Shown: positions 52,359 to 62,045, numbered from the stretch's first letter. The stretch is 64,000 nucleotides of DNA from Nitrospirota bacterium (GCA_029858285.1 JAOUFN010000008.1:30955-94954); one strand, 5' to 3'. Translations and numbers: made by a program. Notes: generated by a model not told the origin, from the letters alone.

Positions 52359-54461
52359 TCATGCCGGGGGGGGCATTCCGGTGGTTGTGCCAAAAGAGCT
52401 AGCAGGGATCGTGCCAGCGCTGGCATCCACATGGGTTTCCGGTGGGCCAGAGCACGGTAGCCATACCACAAAACGCGCCCCGCCCGCGTGCGGGGATTCC
52501 AGCAGCATGCGGCCGCCGTGGCCTTCTACTACCTTGGTGGCAATGGGCAGGCCCAAGCCGGTGCCGTCGGCGCGGGTAGTGAAGAACGGGTGAAATATTT
52601 TTTCGCGAATTCCGGCCGGAACGCCGGGGCCGGTGTCGCTGATGCGGAGGACCACCCCTTCGCTCTGTCCTTCGCCCTGGGGTTCGACCTCGACCAGCAG
52701 TTCGCCGCCGGTGTCGCGCATGGCGGTGGCGCCGTTCTGCAGCAGGTTGACCAGGGCGGCCTTGACCTGGGCCGGGTCCATGCGTACCCGTGGCAGATTT
52801 TTGGCAATGCGCACGTTCACGCACAGGTTGGCGGGCAAATCCGGCGGCAGGGCCAGGGACAGGGCGTCCCGCACCACCGCAGCCGGGTCGGCGTCCTCCA
52901 GGGACAGCGTCGGTGCCCGGGCGAAGGCCAGAAAATCGGTGACGATGCGATTGAGACCGGCAACTTCACCCAGGATGTTGTGGACGATCTTCTGGCCACG
53001 CGGCTCGTCGATTTTGCGGCCAAGCAGTTCCACATAACCGCGGATGGCCCCCAGCGGGTTGCGGATTTCGTGGGCGATGCCGGCGGAGAGTTCCCCCAGT
53101 GCCGCCAGCCGTTCCTGAATGCGGATCTGGTCCTGCAGGCGCACCACCCCGGTGAGATCGGAAAAAATGGCGATGGCGCCAAAGCGGGTGCCGTCCCGGT
53201 CGGACAGGGGGAAAGCGCTGATGCCCAGCACCTGATCGTCCCCGCCGGGGCGGGGGGTCCAGGTGCGGTCCTCGCGCAGGAATTCCCGGTGTTGTTCCAG
53301 ACTCTGCGTCAAGCAGTCGAGCACCGGGCTGCCGGAATCCAGCACCTGACGCACGTCGGGGGGGACACCGCTGTCGGGAAACGGGTAACCACGCACCGGC
53401 ACCAGGTCGGCTGCCGCCTGGTTGCACAACAGCACCCGCCCCCCCAGGTCGACCGCGATGACGCCGCTGGAGATACCCTCCAGCACTTGCACCGAGAGGC
53501 CCTGAATGCGCTCGGCGCGTTCCCGCTCCAGTTCGTACAGGCGGGTGAGCTCCGCGTCCTTGCGCTGCAGGCGGCCGCTCATGGCGTTGAAGGCGTGGGT
53601 CAGGTAGCCCACCTCGTCGCGGGTGGCGACCGGCACCGTGGGGTAGCCGTGGCCCTGCATCATGCGCCCGAAGGCCTCCACCAATCGTCTCAGCGGGCCC
53701 ACGATGGAACGCGACAGGATGACGCTGATCAGAACCGCGAGCACGGTGGCCGCCAGAATCAGGTACAGCACCTTGTGGCGCAATTCATTTACCACGGCCA
53801 GAAAATCGGCGCCGGCTTCCACGCCCACGGCAGCGATCACCTGTCCGCCAGAGTCGAAGACGGGGGCATATCCGCTCTTGTACAGGTCGCCGCCGTCATC
53901 CGCGTAGAGGGTGGATGCCGTGGAGTGCCCGGCCCACACACGAGACAGTTCCACGGCGTCCATCTTCAGCAACAGGTATTCGGCGCCGATCGGCAGTTCC
54001 TGGTCTGCGTCCAGCAGCACCCGCCCTTGGCGGTCGATGATGAAAATATCGTCGACCCCGGCGGCGCGACGGATGCCGTTCAACTGGTGGATCAGCAGGG
54101 CGTACAGACGGGTGGACTCGTCTCCCGGTGTCAGGTATTGAAGATATTCCGGGCGCAATTGCCCGGCCACCACCGAGGCGTGGCCGACCAGACGCGTGGA
54201 CAGGGAACTGTCCAGGGAGTTTTCCGCCGCACGCAAAAACAGCCACCCGGCGACGCTGAAAGCCACCAGGGTGAGTGCGGTGTACGGCACCAGCAGCCGG
54301 GTAAGGAGGCGGCCGGAGAAATCTGCCGGGCGGATGAAGCGGCGGGTGCGGGGGGAATCCTCCGTCCGGGGGGAAGAAGGGGGGCTGTCCGTGGTGTCGG
54401 TCCCGGCGGGGGGCGATGGGGCGCTTGGGGGCGGTGGGGTCAATCGTGAAGAAATGCCCAT
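52359..54461 (-). CDS. Membrane histidine kinase with HAMP and PAS domains
   Basis: A 700-residue kinase. Two membrane helices (about 52-75 and 230-250) bracket a periplasmic sensor of about 150 residues with a CACHE-like look (DDIFIIDRQGRVLLDADQELP). HAMP (251-300), a PAS domain (about 325-440), the phosphoacceptor block HEIRNPLGAI (His464) and an HATPase domain (NLLQNGATAMR, DTGPGVP, TRADGTGLGLPI) follow. The first 45 residues are a Pro/Ser/Thr-rich cytoplasmic extension. GAGGGG precedes ATG 54461. It heads the operon with the sigma54 regulator. Confidence 0.93.
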   Translation of the reverse strand: MGISSRLTPPPPSAPSPPAGTDTTDSPPSSPRTEDSPRTRRFIRPADFSGRLLTRLLVPYTALTLVAFSVAGWLFLRAAENSLDSSLSTRLVGHASVVAGQLRPEYLQYLTPGDESTRLYALLIHQLNGIRRAAGVDDIFIIDRQGRVLLDADQELPIGAEYLLLKMDAVELSRVWAGHSTASTLYADDGGDLYKSGYAPVFDSGGQVIAAVGVEAGADFLAVVNELRHKVLYLILAATVLAVLISVILSRSIVGPLRRLVEAFGRMMQGHGYPTVPVATRDEVGYLTHAFNAMSGRLQRKDAELTRLYELERERAERIQGLSVQVLEGISSGVIAVDLGGRVLLCNQAAADLVPVRGYPFPDSGVPPDVRQVLDSGSPVLDCLTQSLEQHREFLREDRTWTPRPGGDDQVLGISAFPLSDRDGTRFGAIAIFSDLTGVVRLQDQIRIQERLAALGELSAGIAHEIRNPLGAIRGYVELLGRKIDEPRGQKIVHNILGEVAGLNRIVTDFLAFARAPTLSLEDADPAAVVRDALSLALPPDLPANLCVNVRIAKNLPRVRMDPAQVKAALVNLLQNGATAMRDTGGELLVEVEPQGEGQSEGVVLRISDTGPGVPAGIREKIFHPFFTTRADGTGLGLPIATKVVEGHGGRMLLESPHAGGARFVVWLPCSGPPETHVDASAGTIPASSFGTTTGMPPPA

Positions 54462-54590
54462 AACCCCTCAATCATAGGGGAGACTGGCGAAAAGTGCCAA
54501 ATATTCGGCGATCCCCTGCGGTTCCCCCTTCGGGCAGAGGGAGATGGAAACGGGACCGTCGCACGAGGCGGCCGTGGTGGGGCGCCCAGG

Positions 54591-55358
54591 CTAGGGAGCG
54601 GGGGTGTCGGAGGACGGGGCCGCCGGGCTGGCCGGTTTGTTTTCCACCAGACCTGCGGCCTCGGCGTAAATTTTCAGGTCAGATTCCTGCTTCAAGTGTT
54701 CGGTGATGGCGGCCTGCAACTGGTCTCCCTTGCGCCGTTGCAAGGCCTGGCGCCGCTGGGCCTGCTGGGCGGCGAGTTCTTCGGCACCCAGTTTGGCGTC
54801 GTCCGGCAGCTTGAACACCTGAATATCCACCGCGCTGGCGTCGGCGGCGGACATGGACAGTTGGCGCGCCTTGGCTTCCAGGATGCTGTTGCGCACGCTG
54901 GCCTCGAAGGCCTCCGGGGTCAGGCGCACACGCTGGAGAAGGTCGCGGTAACGGTTGGTGTTGAAGCGGCCGTTGACCTGAAAAGCCTCCTCGCGCATAA
55001 CCGCGTCGCGCACCTCGGCGTCGGACGCCGCCAGTCCCATCTCCTGTGCCCGTTTCCGCCACAGGCGGCTGTCCACCAGTTGCTCCAGGGCCTGACGCCG
55101 CAGGCCGATCTGTTTGGCCAGGTCGTCGTTCCACTCCTTGCCGTAGGCGTCGGCGTAGCGCTGGTAGAGATTTTTGTAGGCGCGGTCCAAATCGGTGACG
55201 AGAATCTCGTCACCATTCACCTTGGCCGCGTACACGCCGCTGGGGGCGGACATGCCCATCCACCCCATGGTGCCCACGAAGGTGACGGTGACGATGCCCA
55301 GCACCAGGCCGAACACCCATTTTTTTTCCACGCCGAAGCGGCGGATCATTTCGAGCAT
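54591..55358 (-). CDS. Membrane-anchored SurA-N-like protein without PPIase domain
   Basis: A 255-residue protein: one N-terminal helix (about 14-36; WVFGLVLGIVTVTFVGTMGWMGM) then an SurA/PpiD N-terminal chaperone fold (AAKVNGDEILVTDLDRAYKNLYQRY, LRRQALEQLVDSRLWRKRAQEMGL, FQVNGRFNTNRYRDLL). A parvulin domain, which would follow in PpiD, is absent; the C-terminus is a Gln/Ala-rich helix and a Pro/Ala tail. It probably binds unfolded envelope proteins. It is divergent from grpE. Confidence 0.78.
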   Translation of the reverse strand: MLEMIRRFGVEKKWVFGLVLGIVTVTFVGTMGWMGMSAPSGVYAAKVNGDEILVTDLDRAYKNLYQRYADAYGKEWNDDLAKQIGLRRQALEQLVDSRLWRKRAQEMGLAASDAEVRDAVMREEAFQVNGRFNTNRYRDLLQRVRLTPEAFEASVRNSILEAKARQLSMSAADASAVDIQVFKLPDDAKLGAEELAAQQAQRRQALQRRKGDQLQAAITEHLKQESDLKIYAEAAGLVENKPASPAAPSSDTPAP

Positions 55359-55615
55359 CGGGGAAGACCTGCCTCAAATTCCGTCGAACCAAATTTTTAT
55401 CGAACCAGGCGCCCGCCGGGCCACTGCCCGTCAGGTATGTCCCGCCACCTGTTGCCCGCAGGGGACGATGCGGGAGGTGGCGCTATGGTAACGGGGCGGA
55501 TGCCGCGAATCAATGCACCTCGGGTGGTGCCTCGAATGGCGCACTGGATGGTGCCCGGGGGGAGGTGGGAAAACCCGCCTGTGGAGCCCATCCCCTTTTT
55601 TTCATTCATCGGGGG

Positions 55616-55643
55616 TTGACGCTCCCGGGACACTGGTTAAATA
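55616..55643 (+). promoter_or_regulatory. Promoter of the grpE-dnaK operon
   Basis: TTGACG (55616-55621) and TAAATA (55638-55643) with 16-base spacing give a sigma70-type site. A sigma32 reading is not convincing, since no CCCCAT-like -10 is present at the right distance. The leader would be about 80 bases. Confidence 0.6.
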
Positions 55644-55647
55644 CCTT

Positions 55648-55696
55648 CCCCAGAGAGGGGCCAATTCTCCCCTTCGCCCGCCGTGGCGGGGGTTTT
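55648..55696 (+). promoter_or_regulatory. Stem-loop leader of grpE
   Basis: CCCC (55648-55651) can pair with GGGG (55657-55660), which can instead pair with CCCC (55669-55672). A third stem CCCGC/GCGGG (55677-55690) is followed by GGTTTT. Mutually exclusive stems ahead of a U-run could act as an attenuator or heat-responsive element; this is inference. Confidence 0.35.
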
Positions 55697-55728
55697 CATT
55701 CGGGACTCTGATCGGGACGACGGCAAGC

Positions 55729-56280
55729 ATGAGCGCAACGGAATTCAAGGCCGCCTCCGGCGGGGACGACGCAGAAGGTCAGGTGGAAGTTCAGACCGAG
55801 GATCAGGCGGCAGCCGAGGCGGTGGATCCCGTCGCCGCCGCGCAGGCGGTCGCCAGGTTGGCGGAGGAACGCCACGTGCGCCTGTATGCGGAGTTCGAGA
55901 ACTACAAGAAGCGCATCGCGCGCGAGAATGAAGATTTTCGCAAGTACGCCAACGAGGCCCTGCTGCGCGACCTGCTTGGGGTGGTGGACGACCTCGACCG
56001 CGCCATCGGGCACGGACGGGCAGAGGACGGCGGCGGCAAGCTGCTGGAAGGGGTAGAGATGATCCGCAAACAGTTCGGGGACATTCTCGAGAAGTTTGGC
56101 GTCACCCCCGTCCCGGCGCTGGGCGTGCCGTTTGACCCCGCCGTGCATCAGGCAGTGTCGCAGGTGGAGAGCAGCGACCACGCCGACGGCGCGGTGGCCG
56201 AGGAATTTCGCAAGGGCTATTTTTTCCACCAGCGCGTGCTGCGGCCCGCCATGGTGGTAGTGGCCAAAAACAAGGGCTAG
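55729..56280 (+). CDS. grpE: Nucleotide exchange factor GrpE
   Basis: Releases ADP from DnaK. The 183-residue protein has an acidic N-terminal region, a long helix (LYAEFENYKKRIARENEDFRKYANEALLRDLL) and the C-terminal beta domain ending FDPAVHQAVSQVESS...FHQRVLRPAMVVVAK, typical of GrpE. ATG 55729 begins MSATEFKAAS; a longer frame upstream has no family match. dnaK follows after 111 bases. No hrcA lies next to it. Confidence 0.94.
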   Translation: MSATEFKAASGGDDAEGQVEVQTEDQAAAEAVDPVAAAQAVARLAEERHVRLYAEFENYKKRIARENEDFRKYANEALLRDLLGVVDDLDRAIGHGRAEDGGGKLLEGVEMIRKQFGDILEKFGVTPVPALGVPFDPAVHQAVSQVESSDHADGAVAEEFRKGYFFHQRVLRPAMVVVAKNKG

Positions 56281-56391
56281 TGCCCGGAATTTTCCGGAGC
56301 CGGGCGGCAACCGGCGGCGGTTTGCGCGGGTTCCGGACCAGGATGTTTTTTTGACTGAGCATTTCGAGGATTTTTTCAGGAGGCGGAAGCC

Positions 56392-58317
56392 ATGAGCAAG
56401 GTGATCGGAATTGACCTGGGGACCACCAACTCCTGCGTGGCCATCATGGAAGGTGGCGACCCCAAGGTGTTGACCAACTCGGAAGGAACGCGCACTACCC
56501 CCAGCGTGGTGGGCATCACCGAGGACGGCGAGCGACTGGTGGGCCAGGTGGCCAAGCGCCAGGCCATTACCAATCCGGAGAACACGATTTTTTCCGTCAA
56601 GCGCCTGATCGGCCGTCCCTTTAACTCGGCGCAGGTCAAGGACGCCGCCTCCAAGCTGCCCTACGCCATCAAGGCGGCGGCCAACGGCGACGCCCACGTG
56701 GAGGTGCGCGGCAAGCTGTACTCGCCGCAGGAAATCTCGGCCATGATCCTGCAAAAGATGAAGGCGACCGCCGAGGAGTACCTGGGCGAAAAGGTCACCG
56801 ACGCGGTAATCACCGTGCCCGCGTACTTCGACGACTCCGAGCGTCAGGCCACCAAGGACGCCGGGCGCATTGCCGGACTCAACGTGCTGCGCATCATCAA
56901 CGAGCCCACTGCGGCGGCCCTCGCCTATGGCCTGGACAAGAAAAAGGATGAACACATCGCCGTCTACGATCTGGGTGGCGGCACCTTCGATATCTCCATT
57001 CTGGAACTGGGCGAAGGGGTGTTTCAGGTCAAGTCCACCAACGGTGACACCTATCTGGGTGGCGACGACTTCGACCTGCGCGTCATCGACTGGCTGGTGG
57101 CGGAATTCAGGAAGGACCAGGGCGTTGACCTGAAGAACGACAAGATGGCCCTGCAACGCCTGAAGGAAGCGGCGGAAAAGGCCAAGATCGAGCTCTCCTC
57201 CAGTTCCGAGACCGAGATCAACCTGCCGTTCATCACCGCCGACCAGACCGGTCCCAAGCATTTGCAGATCAAGCTCAGCCGCTCCAAATTCGAGCAGTTG
57301 GTGGAGGATCTGGTGCAGCGCACCCTGGAGCCGTGCAAGAAGGCGCTGGCGGATGCCGGGCTGTCGAAGGGTGAAATCAACGAGGTGGTGCTGGTGGGTG
57401 GCATGACGCGCATGCCCGCCGTGCAGAAGCTGGTGAAGGAGTTCTTCGGCAAGGAGCCCCACAAGGGGGTGAACCCGGACGAGGTGGTGGCCATTGGCGC
57501 CGCCATTCAGGGCGGCGTGCTGAAGGGCGAGGTAAAGGACGTGCTGCTGCTGGACGTCACCCCCCTGTCTCTGGGTATCGAAACCCTGGGCGGGGTGTGC
57601 ACCCGGCTGATTGAACGCAACACCACCATCCCCACTTCCAAGAGCCAGATCTTTTCCACGGCTTCCGACAATCAGAACGCGGTGTCCATCCACGTCCTGC
57701 AGGGGGAGCGTGAAATGGCCGCCGGCAACAAGACGCTGGGGCGTTTTGATCTGGTGGGCATTCCCCTGGCGCCGCGTGGCGTGCCGCAGGTCGAGGTCAA
57801 ATTCGACATCGACGCCAACGGCATCGCGCACGTGTCGGCCAAGGACCTGGGCACCGGCAAGGAGCAGTCGATCCAGATCACCAGTTCCTCCGGCCTGTCC
57901 AAGGAAGAGGTGGACAAAATGGTCAAGGACGCCGCCGCCCACGAGGCCGATGATCATCGCCGCAAGGCGCTGGTGGAGGCCAGGAACGAGGCCGACGGCC
58001 TGATCTACGCAGTGGAGAAATCCGAGCGCGAACTGGGTGATGCTGTGGACGCCGACCGCAAGGCCGACATCGCCGCCAAGATTCAGGCCCTGCGCACTGC
58101 CGCCGAAGGCGAGGATGTGGACGCCATCAAGAGCGCCTCCGACGCCCTGACCCAGGTGTCCCACAAACTGGCCGAGGAGGTGTACCGCAAGTCTGCCGAG
58201 GCCCAGCAGGCGGCTGGCGCCGCCGCTGCGGCGGGTGCGGCGGAGGGCGGCGCCGAGGCCACCGACGATGTGGTGGATGCCGACTTCGAGGAAGTGGGCG
58301 GCGAAGGCAAGAAGTAA
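56392..58317 (+). CDS. dnaK: Molecular chaperone DnaK (Hsp70)
   Basis: ATP-driven chaperone. The 641 residues start [18 protein letters not shown] and show the phosphate loop [38 protein letters not shown], the substrate-binding domain ([16 protein letters not shown]) and a helical lid ending [18 protein letters not shown] lies ten bases before ATG 56392. A strong hairpin separates it from dnaJ. Confidence 0.97.
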   Translation: MSKVIGIDLGTTNSCVAIMEGGDPKVLTNSEGTRTTPSVVGITEDGERLVGQVAKRQAITNPENTIFSVKRLIGRPFNSAQVKDAASKLPYAIKAAANGDAHVEVRGKLYSPQEISAMILQKMKATAEEYLGEKVTDAVITVPAYFDDSERQATKDAGRIAGLNVLRIINEPTAAALAYGLDKKKDEHIAVYDLGGGTFDISILELGEGVFQVKSTNGDTYLGGDDFDLRVIDWLVAEFRKDQGVDLKNDKMALQRLKEAAEKAKIELSSSSETEINLPFITADQTGPKHLQIKLSRSKFEQLVEDLVQRTLEPCKKALADAGLSKGEINEVVLVGGMTRMPAVQKLVKEFFGKEPHKGVNPDEVVAIGAAIQGGVLKGEVKDVLLLDVTPLSLGIETLGGVCTRLIERNTTIPTSKSQIFSTASDNQNAVSIHVLQGEREMAAGNKTLGRFDLVGIPLAPRGVPQVEVKFDIDANGIAHVSAKDLGTGKEQSIQITSSSGLSKEEVDKMVKDAAAHEADDHRRKALVEARNEADGLIYAVEKSERELGDAVDADRKADIAAKIQALRTAAEGEDVDAIKSASDALTQVSHKLAEEVYRKSAEAQQAAGAAAAAGAAEGGAEATDDVVDADFEEVGGEGKK

Positions 58318-58325
58318 TCTCCGGC

Positions 58326-58366
58326 GTTCCCCCGCCCCCCGCTCATTTGCGGGAGGGCGGGGGAAC
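58326..58366 (+). terminator. Intercistronic hairpin between dnaK and dnaJ
   Basis: GTTCCCCCGCCCCCCGC (58326-58342) pairs with GCGGGAGGGCGGGGGAAC (58349-58366), a 17-base stem with one bulge and a six-base loop. No T-run follows, so partial termination, RNA stabilisation or a processing site that sets the DnaK:DnaJ ratio are possible. Confidence 0.6.
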
Positions 58367-58407
58367 ACTGCCCGGACCCATCCGTTCAAATCCCATCCAG
58401 GTGGCAG

Positions 58408-59544
58408 GTGGCCAAGCGAGACTATTACGAAATACTTGGCGTTCCCCGTGGCGCCACCGAGGCCGAAATCAAGAAGGCCTACCGCAAGCTGGCCATGCAG
58501 TATCACCCGGACAAAAACCCGGGTGATTCCGCCGCCGAGGCGAGCTTCAAGGAAGTGGGCGAGGCCTATGGAGTGCTGTCCAACGCCGAGCAGCGCAAGG
58601 TTTACGATGCCTATGGCCATGCCGGGCTGGGGGGGGGCGGCGGTCCGGGGGGCTTTGGTGGAGCCGGAGGCTTTGGCGGTCCCGGAATGGGCGACGTGTT
58701 CTCCGACCTGTTCGAGGATTTTTTTGGTGGCGGCGGAGGCCGGGGGGGCGGCGGTCGCGCCCGCGCCCGCGCCCGCCACGGCGCCGACCTGCAATACAAC
58801 CTGGAAATCACCTTTGAGCAGGCGTTCTTCGGCCACGAGGCGCGCCTGCGCATTCCGCGTTACGAGCCGTGCGACACCTGCAACGGCAGTGGCGCCAAGC
58901 CCGGCACCGGCATGCGCACCTGCGGCGTGTGCAAGGGGCAGGGGCAGGTGCGGTTCCAGCAGGGCTTCTTCACGGTGGCGCGCACCTGCTCCGAATGCGG
59001 CGGGGTTGGTCAGGTGGTGTCGGCACCCTGTGGCGACTGCGGTGGCCAGGGCAAGGTGCGCACCGAAAGCACCTTGCAGGTAAAAATCCCCGCCGGGGTC
59101 GAAACCGGCAGCCGCCTGCGCCTTTCGGGCAAGGGGCAGGCCGGGGAGCGCGGCGGACCGTCCGGCGACCTGTATGTGGTCATCAGCGTGTTGCCCCACG
59201 AAGAATTCACCCGCGAGGGAGATGACATACACCTGGAAATCGGGATACCATTCTCGATTGCCGCTCTGGGTGGCGAGGTGCAGGTGTCCACCATGACCGA
59301 TCCGGTGCGCCTGAAAATCCCCGCGGGAACCCAGCCCGGCAAGCGTTTTCGCCTCAGGGGCAAGGGTTTCGCGAATGTTTCCGGGCACGGTATCGGAGAC
59401 GAGATTGTTACTGCTACACTAACCGTGCCCTCCCGGCTCAGTGGTCGCCAGCGGGAACTGCTGGAGGCCTTCGCCAAGGAAATGGGCGAGGAGCCGCAAT
59501 CGGATGAGGGGTTGCTGAAGAAGGTCAAAGGCCTGTTCGAGTGA
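58408..59544 (+). CDS. dnaJ: Chaperone protein DnaJ (Hsp40)
   Basis: Stimulates DnaK ATPase and delivers substrates. The 378 residues begin with a J domain ([39 protein letters not shown] at about 33-35), a Gly-rich stretch and four zinc-binding CXXCXGXG repeats ([32 protein letters not shown]), then two substrate-binding beta domains. The start is GTG 58408. A terminator follows the stop. Confidence 0.96.
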   Translation: MAKRDYYEILGVPRGATEAEIKKAYRKLAMQYHPDKNPGDSAAEASFKEVGEAYGVLSNAEQRKVYDAYGHAGLGGGGGPGGFGGAGGFGGPGMGDVFSDLFEDFFGGGGGRGGGGRARARARHGADLQYNLEITFEQAFFGHEARLRIPRYEPCDTCNGSGAKPGTGMRTCGVCKGQGQVRFQQGFFTVARTCSECGGVGQVVSAPCGDCGGQGKVRTESTLQVKIPAGVETGSRLRLSGKGQAGERGGPSGDLYVVISVLPHEEFTREGDDIHLEIGIPFSIAALGGEVQVSTMTDPVRLKIPAGTQPGKRFRLRGKGFANVSGHGIGDEIVTATLTVPSRLSGRQRELLEAFAKEMGEEPQSDEGLLKKVKGLFE

Positions 59545-59554
59545 CTCCTTTCAT

Positions 59555-59627
59555 CGGCCCCCCGGCGCGCGAAACTTGTGGCGTACCCCCATCCGCCGCA
59601 GCCGCCGCCGGGGGGCCGTCTCTTTTC
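59555..59627 (+). terminator. Terminator after dnaJ
   Basis: A perfect 13-base inverted repeat (59555-59567 and 59606-59618, CGGCCCCCCGGCG) around a 38-base loop, followed by TCTCTTTTC. It marks the end of the grpE-dnaK-dnaJ unit. Confidence 0.7.
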
Positions 59628-59779
59628 AGACGCCCTCCAAGCGTTGTATATTGAGCCCTTCGACCGGTTTTCCGGGCGCCGCCCCCCAGGGCAATCAGCC
59701 GCTGATCAAGCCGTAGTGGCGGGGAGGAAGGGCGGCGCGACACAGTGTCAGACGCGTTAGCGACAGGAGCATACGGTCA

Positions 59780-60802
59780 ATGGTTATCGTGATGAAAGCG
59801 GGCGCCAGCCAGGAGCAGATAGCCCACGTGGTGAACCGCATCAAGGAACTGGAGTACACTCCGCACATCATCGCCGGCGTGGAACGCACGGTGATTGGCG
59901 CGGTGGGAGACGAGCGCGGCAAGGGCATCCTTACCACCCTCGAAACGCTGGACGGCGTGGAAAATGTGGTGCCCATCCTGAAACCCTACAAACTGGCCTC
60001 TTCCGAAATCAAGAAGGAACGCACCGTCATCCGCGTGGGCAAGACCGGCGTGGAGATCGGTGGCGGTCGCCTGTGCGTGATGGCCGGGCCGTGTTCCGTG
60101 GAAGGCGAGGCGCAGATCCTCGAGGTGGCGCACGCGGTCAAGGCCGCCGGCGCCCACATGCTGCGGGGCGGCGCCTACAAGCCGCGCACCTCTCCTTACA
60201 GCTTCCAGGGCATGGAGGAAAAGGGCCTCAAGCTGCTGGCCAAGGCCCGCGAGGCCACCGGCCTGCCGTTCATCACCGAGGTGATGGACACCTCCCAGGT
60301 GGACCTGGTGGAGGAGTACGCCGACATCGTTCAGATCGGCACCCGCAACGTCCAGAATTTCGCCCTGCTCAAGCGGGTCGGCAAGTGCCGCAAGCCGGTG
60401 TTCCTCAAGCGTGGCCTGTCCACCACCATCAGCGAGTGGCTGATGAGCGCCGAGTACATCCTCAGCGAGGGCAACCCGGACGTGATCCTGTGCGAGCGCG
60501 GCATCCGTACCTTCGAAACCGCCACCCGCAACACTATGGACCTGTCGGCGGTGCCGGTGCTTAACGAATTGACGCACCTGCCGGTGATTCTCGACCCGTC
60601 CCACGGCACCGGCGTGCGCCGCTGGGTGCCGCCGATGGCCTTCGCCAGCGTGGCGGCGGGCGCCGACGGCCTGATGATCGAGGTCCATAACGACCCGGAC
60701 CGCGCCTGGAGCGACGGTCCCCAGTCTCTGGACCTGCCCATGTTCAGCGACCTGATGACCAGGCTCAAGGGCTACGCCAGCGCCGCCGGGCGCAGCCTGT
60801 AG
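59780..60802 (+). CDS. aroF: 3-deoxy-7-phosphoheptulonate synthase (type I-beta)
   Basis: Condenses PEP and erythrose 4-phosphate, the first step of the shikimate pathway. The 340-residue enzyme has an N-terminal ferredoxin-like regulatory domain ([21 protein letters not shown], about 1-70) and the catalytic barrel with [56 protein letters not shown] and ILDPSHGTG. This is the I-beta subfamily of Bacillus and Thermotoga, not the E. coli type. No chorismate mutase is fused. AGGAG lies 11 bases before ATG 59780, and a TATATT-like -10 is at 59647-59652. Confidence 0.93.
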   Translation: MVIVMKAGASQEQIAHVVNRIKELEYTPHIIAGVERTVIGAVGDERGKGILTTLETLDGVENVVPILKPYKLASSEIKKERTVIRVGKTGVEIGGGRLCVMAGPCSVEGEAQILEVAHAVKAAGAHMLRGGAYKPRTSPYSFQGMEEKGLKLLAKAREATGLPFITEVMDTSQVDLVEEYADIVQIGTRNVQNFALLKRVGKCRKPVFLKRGLSTTISEWLMSAEYILSEGNPDVILCERGIRTFETATRNTMDLSAVPVLNELTHLPVILDPSHGTGVRRWVPPMAFASVAAGADGLMIEVHNDPDRAWSDGPQSLDLPMFSDLMTRLKGYASAAGRSL

Positions 60803-60812
60803 ACCCACCCCT

Positions 60813-60854
60813 GTTCCCTCCGCCTCCCGGTATCCGCCGGGGGGCGCGGGGGAA
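60813..60854 (+). terminator. Stem-loop after the DAHP synthase gene
   Basis: GTTCCCTCCGCCTCCCGG (60813-60830) can pair with CCGGGGGGCGCGGGGGAAC (60836-60854) with G-U pairs and one bulge. It resembles the dnaK-dnaJ hairpin in its GTTCCC...GGGGAAC ends. Confidence 0.55.
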
Positions 60855-60915
60855 CCGTGGGGATTAAAATTGTGTGTACCGGGGCGCGTGTGCCGCCTCC
60901 GGCCAAGAGGTGTCT

Positions 60916-61254
60916 GTGAAAGGCGACAATCCCCTGAATGTCCGTGTCGTGCTGTGCACCCATCCGGACCTTTCCAAGGCCAGGGAACTGGCGCGTACCC
61001 TGGTGGAGGAGCGGCTGGCGGCGTGCGTCAACCTGATGCCCGGTGTGACGTCCGTCTACCGCTGGCAGGGGGAGGTGTGCGAGGACGCCGAAGTGCTGCT
61101 GGTCATCAAGACCACCGAGCACCGCATCGGCCAGCTCAAGCACCGCATTCCGGAACTGCACCCTTACTCGATCCCGGAAATTCTGGTGCTGCCCAACGAC
61201 GGCGGCAGCCGCAAGTATTTTGACTGGGTGGAGGCCGAAACCTCCCACGGCTGA
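60916..61254 (+). CDS. cutA: CutA1-family protein
   Basis: Small trimeric PII-like protein of divalent-cation tolerance; its precise role is unknown. The 112 residues include VVLCTHPDLSKARELARTLVEERLAACVNLMPGVTSVYRWQG and HPYSIPEILVLP, the core of the family. GTG 60916 (VKGDNPLNV) follows AGAGG at five bases and is preferred over an upstream in-frame codon (60874). Confidence 0.9.
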   Translation: MKGDNPLNVRVVLCTHPDLSKARELARTLVEERLAACVNLMPGVTSVYRWQGEVCEDAEVLLVIKTTEHRIGQLKHRIPELHPYSIPEILVLPNDGGSRKYFDWVEAETSHG

Positions 61255-61325
61255 AACCGGCGGTTGAGGCTGGCGGCTGGCCGGGGATGCATCCACCCCG
61301 GCGCTTCCGTTACGCTGGCGGCGCC

Positions 61326-62045
61326 ATGACCCCTTCCGCCCTACAGCCGCCGCACTTTCGCGATTCCCCCTTGAGCGCCCCCGACCTGCGCTCCATCTAC
61401 CGCCGCCTGCTGACCTTTTTCGGCCCCCAGCACTGGTGGCCCGGCGAGACGCCCTTCGAGGTCTGCGTCGGTGCGGTGCTAACCCAGAACACCGCGTGGA
61501 AGAACGTCGAAAAGGCCATCGCCAATCTCAAAGCGGCAGACCTTCTGGAGCCGCACCGCCTGCTGGCCACCGCGGACGCCGAACTGGCGGAATTGATCCG
61601 GCCATCCGGCTATTTCAACTTGAAAACCCGTCGTCTGAAGGGTTTTTTACAGTTTCTAAACGACAATTATGGGGGGAATCTGGAACGCATGGGGGTGGAA
61701 CCTCTGGATTCTCTGCGCCCCCGGCTGCTGGAAGCTTACGGCGTGGGGCCGGAGACGGCGGACTCTATTCTGCTGTACGCGCTGGGCAAGCCCACCTTCG
61801 TGGTGGACGCCTACACCTGCCGCATCTTTTCTCGTCTTGGCGCGGTGCCGGAGGGGATCCGTTACCACGACATGCAGGCGGTGTTTTTTCGCCGCCTGCC
61901 ACCGGACGCGCGCATTTTCAACGAATTTCACGCCCTGCTGGTGGCGTTGGGCAAGGATTTCTGCCGTCCGCGCAATCCCCGCTGTACGGCGTGCCCGCTG
62001 GCGGACATTTGCCGTCACGGGGCAGGCAGAGGGGCAAACAGGTGA
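61326..62045 (+). CDS. Endonuclease III-related DNA glycosylase (MagIII-like)
   Basis: A 239-residue HhH-GPD glycosylase with a C-terminal [4Fe-4S] cluster (CRPRNPRCTACPLADIC). The HhH block is AYGVGPETADSILLYA, followed by the catalytic Asp in FVVDAYTCRI. The Lys that makes EndoIII an AP lyase is absent (PETAD where EndoIII has RKTAN), so a monofunctional alkylbase glycosylase such as MagIII is more likely than classical Nth. ATG 61326 begins MTPSALQPPHF. Confidence 0.85.
   Translation: MTPSALQPPHFRDSPLSAPDLRSIYRRLLTFFGPQHWWPGETPFEVCVGAVLTQNTAWKNVEKAIANLKAADLLEPHRLLATADAELAELIRPSGYFNLKTRRLKGFLQFLNDNYGGNLERMGVEPLDSLRPRLLEAYGVGPETADSILLYALGKPTFVVDAYTCRIFSRLGAVPEGIRYHDMQAVFFRRLPPDARIFNEFHALLVALGKDFCRPRNPRCTACPLADICRHGAGRGANR

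Larger units (their letters stand above)
55359..55728. promoter_or_regulatory. Divergent region, SurA-N-like gene and grpE-dnaK
   Basis: The 370-base gap has no credible gene. It contains the grpE promoter (55616-55643) and a leader with alternative stems (55648-55690). I looked for a CIRCE element (TTAGCACTC-N9-GAGTGCTAA) and did not see one. Confidence 0.5.

Noticed and set aside
55359..55728. CIRCE element or sigma32 promoter before grpE
   Set aside because: No TTAGCACTC/GAGTGCTAA pair and no CCCCAT-type -10 at a proper distance from a CTTGAAA-type -35.
55696..59388. A minus-strand frame of over 1200 codons opposite grpE, dnaK and dnaJ
   Set aside because: It mirrors highly conserved genes in a G+C-rich genome, lacks family motifs and has no ribosome site. 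It is a shadow frame.
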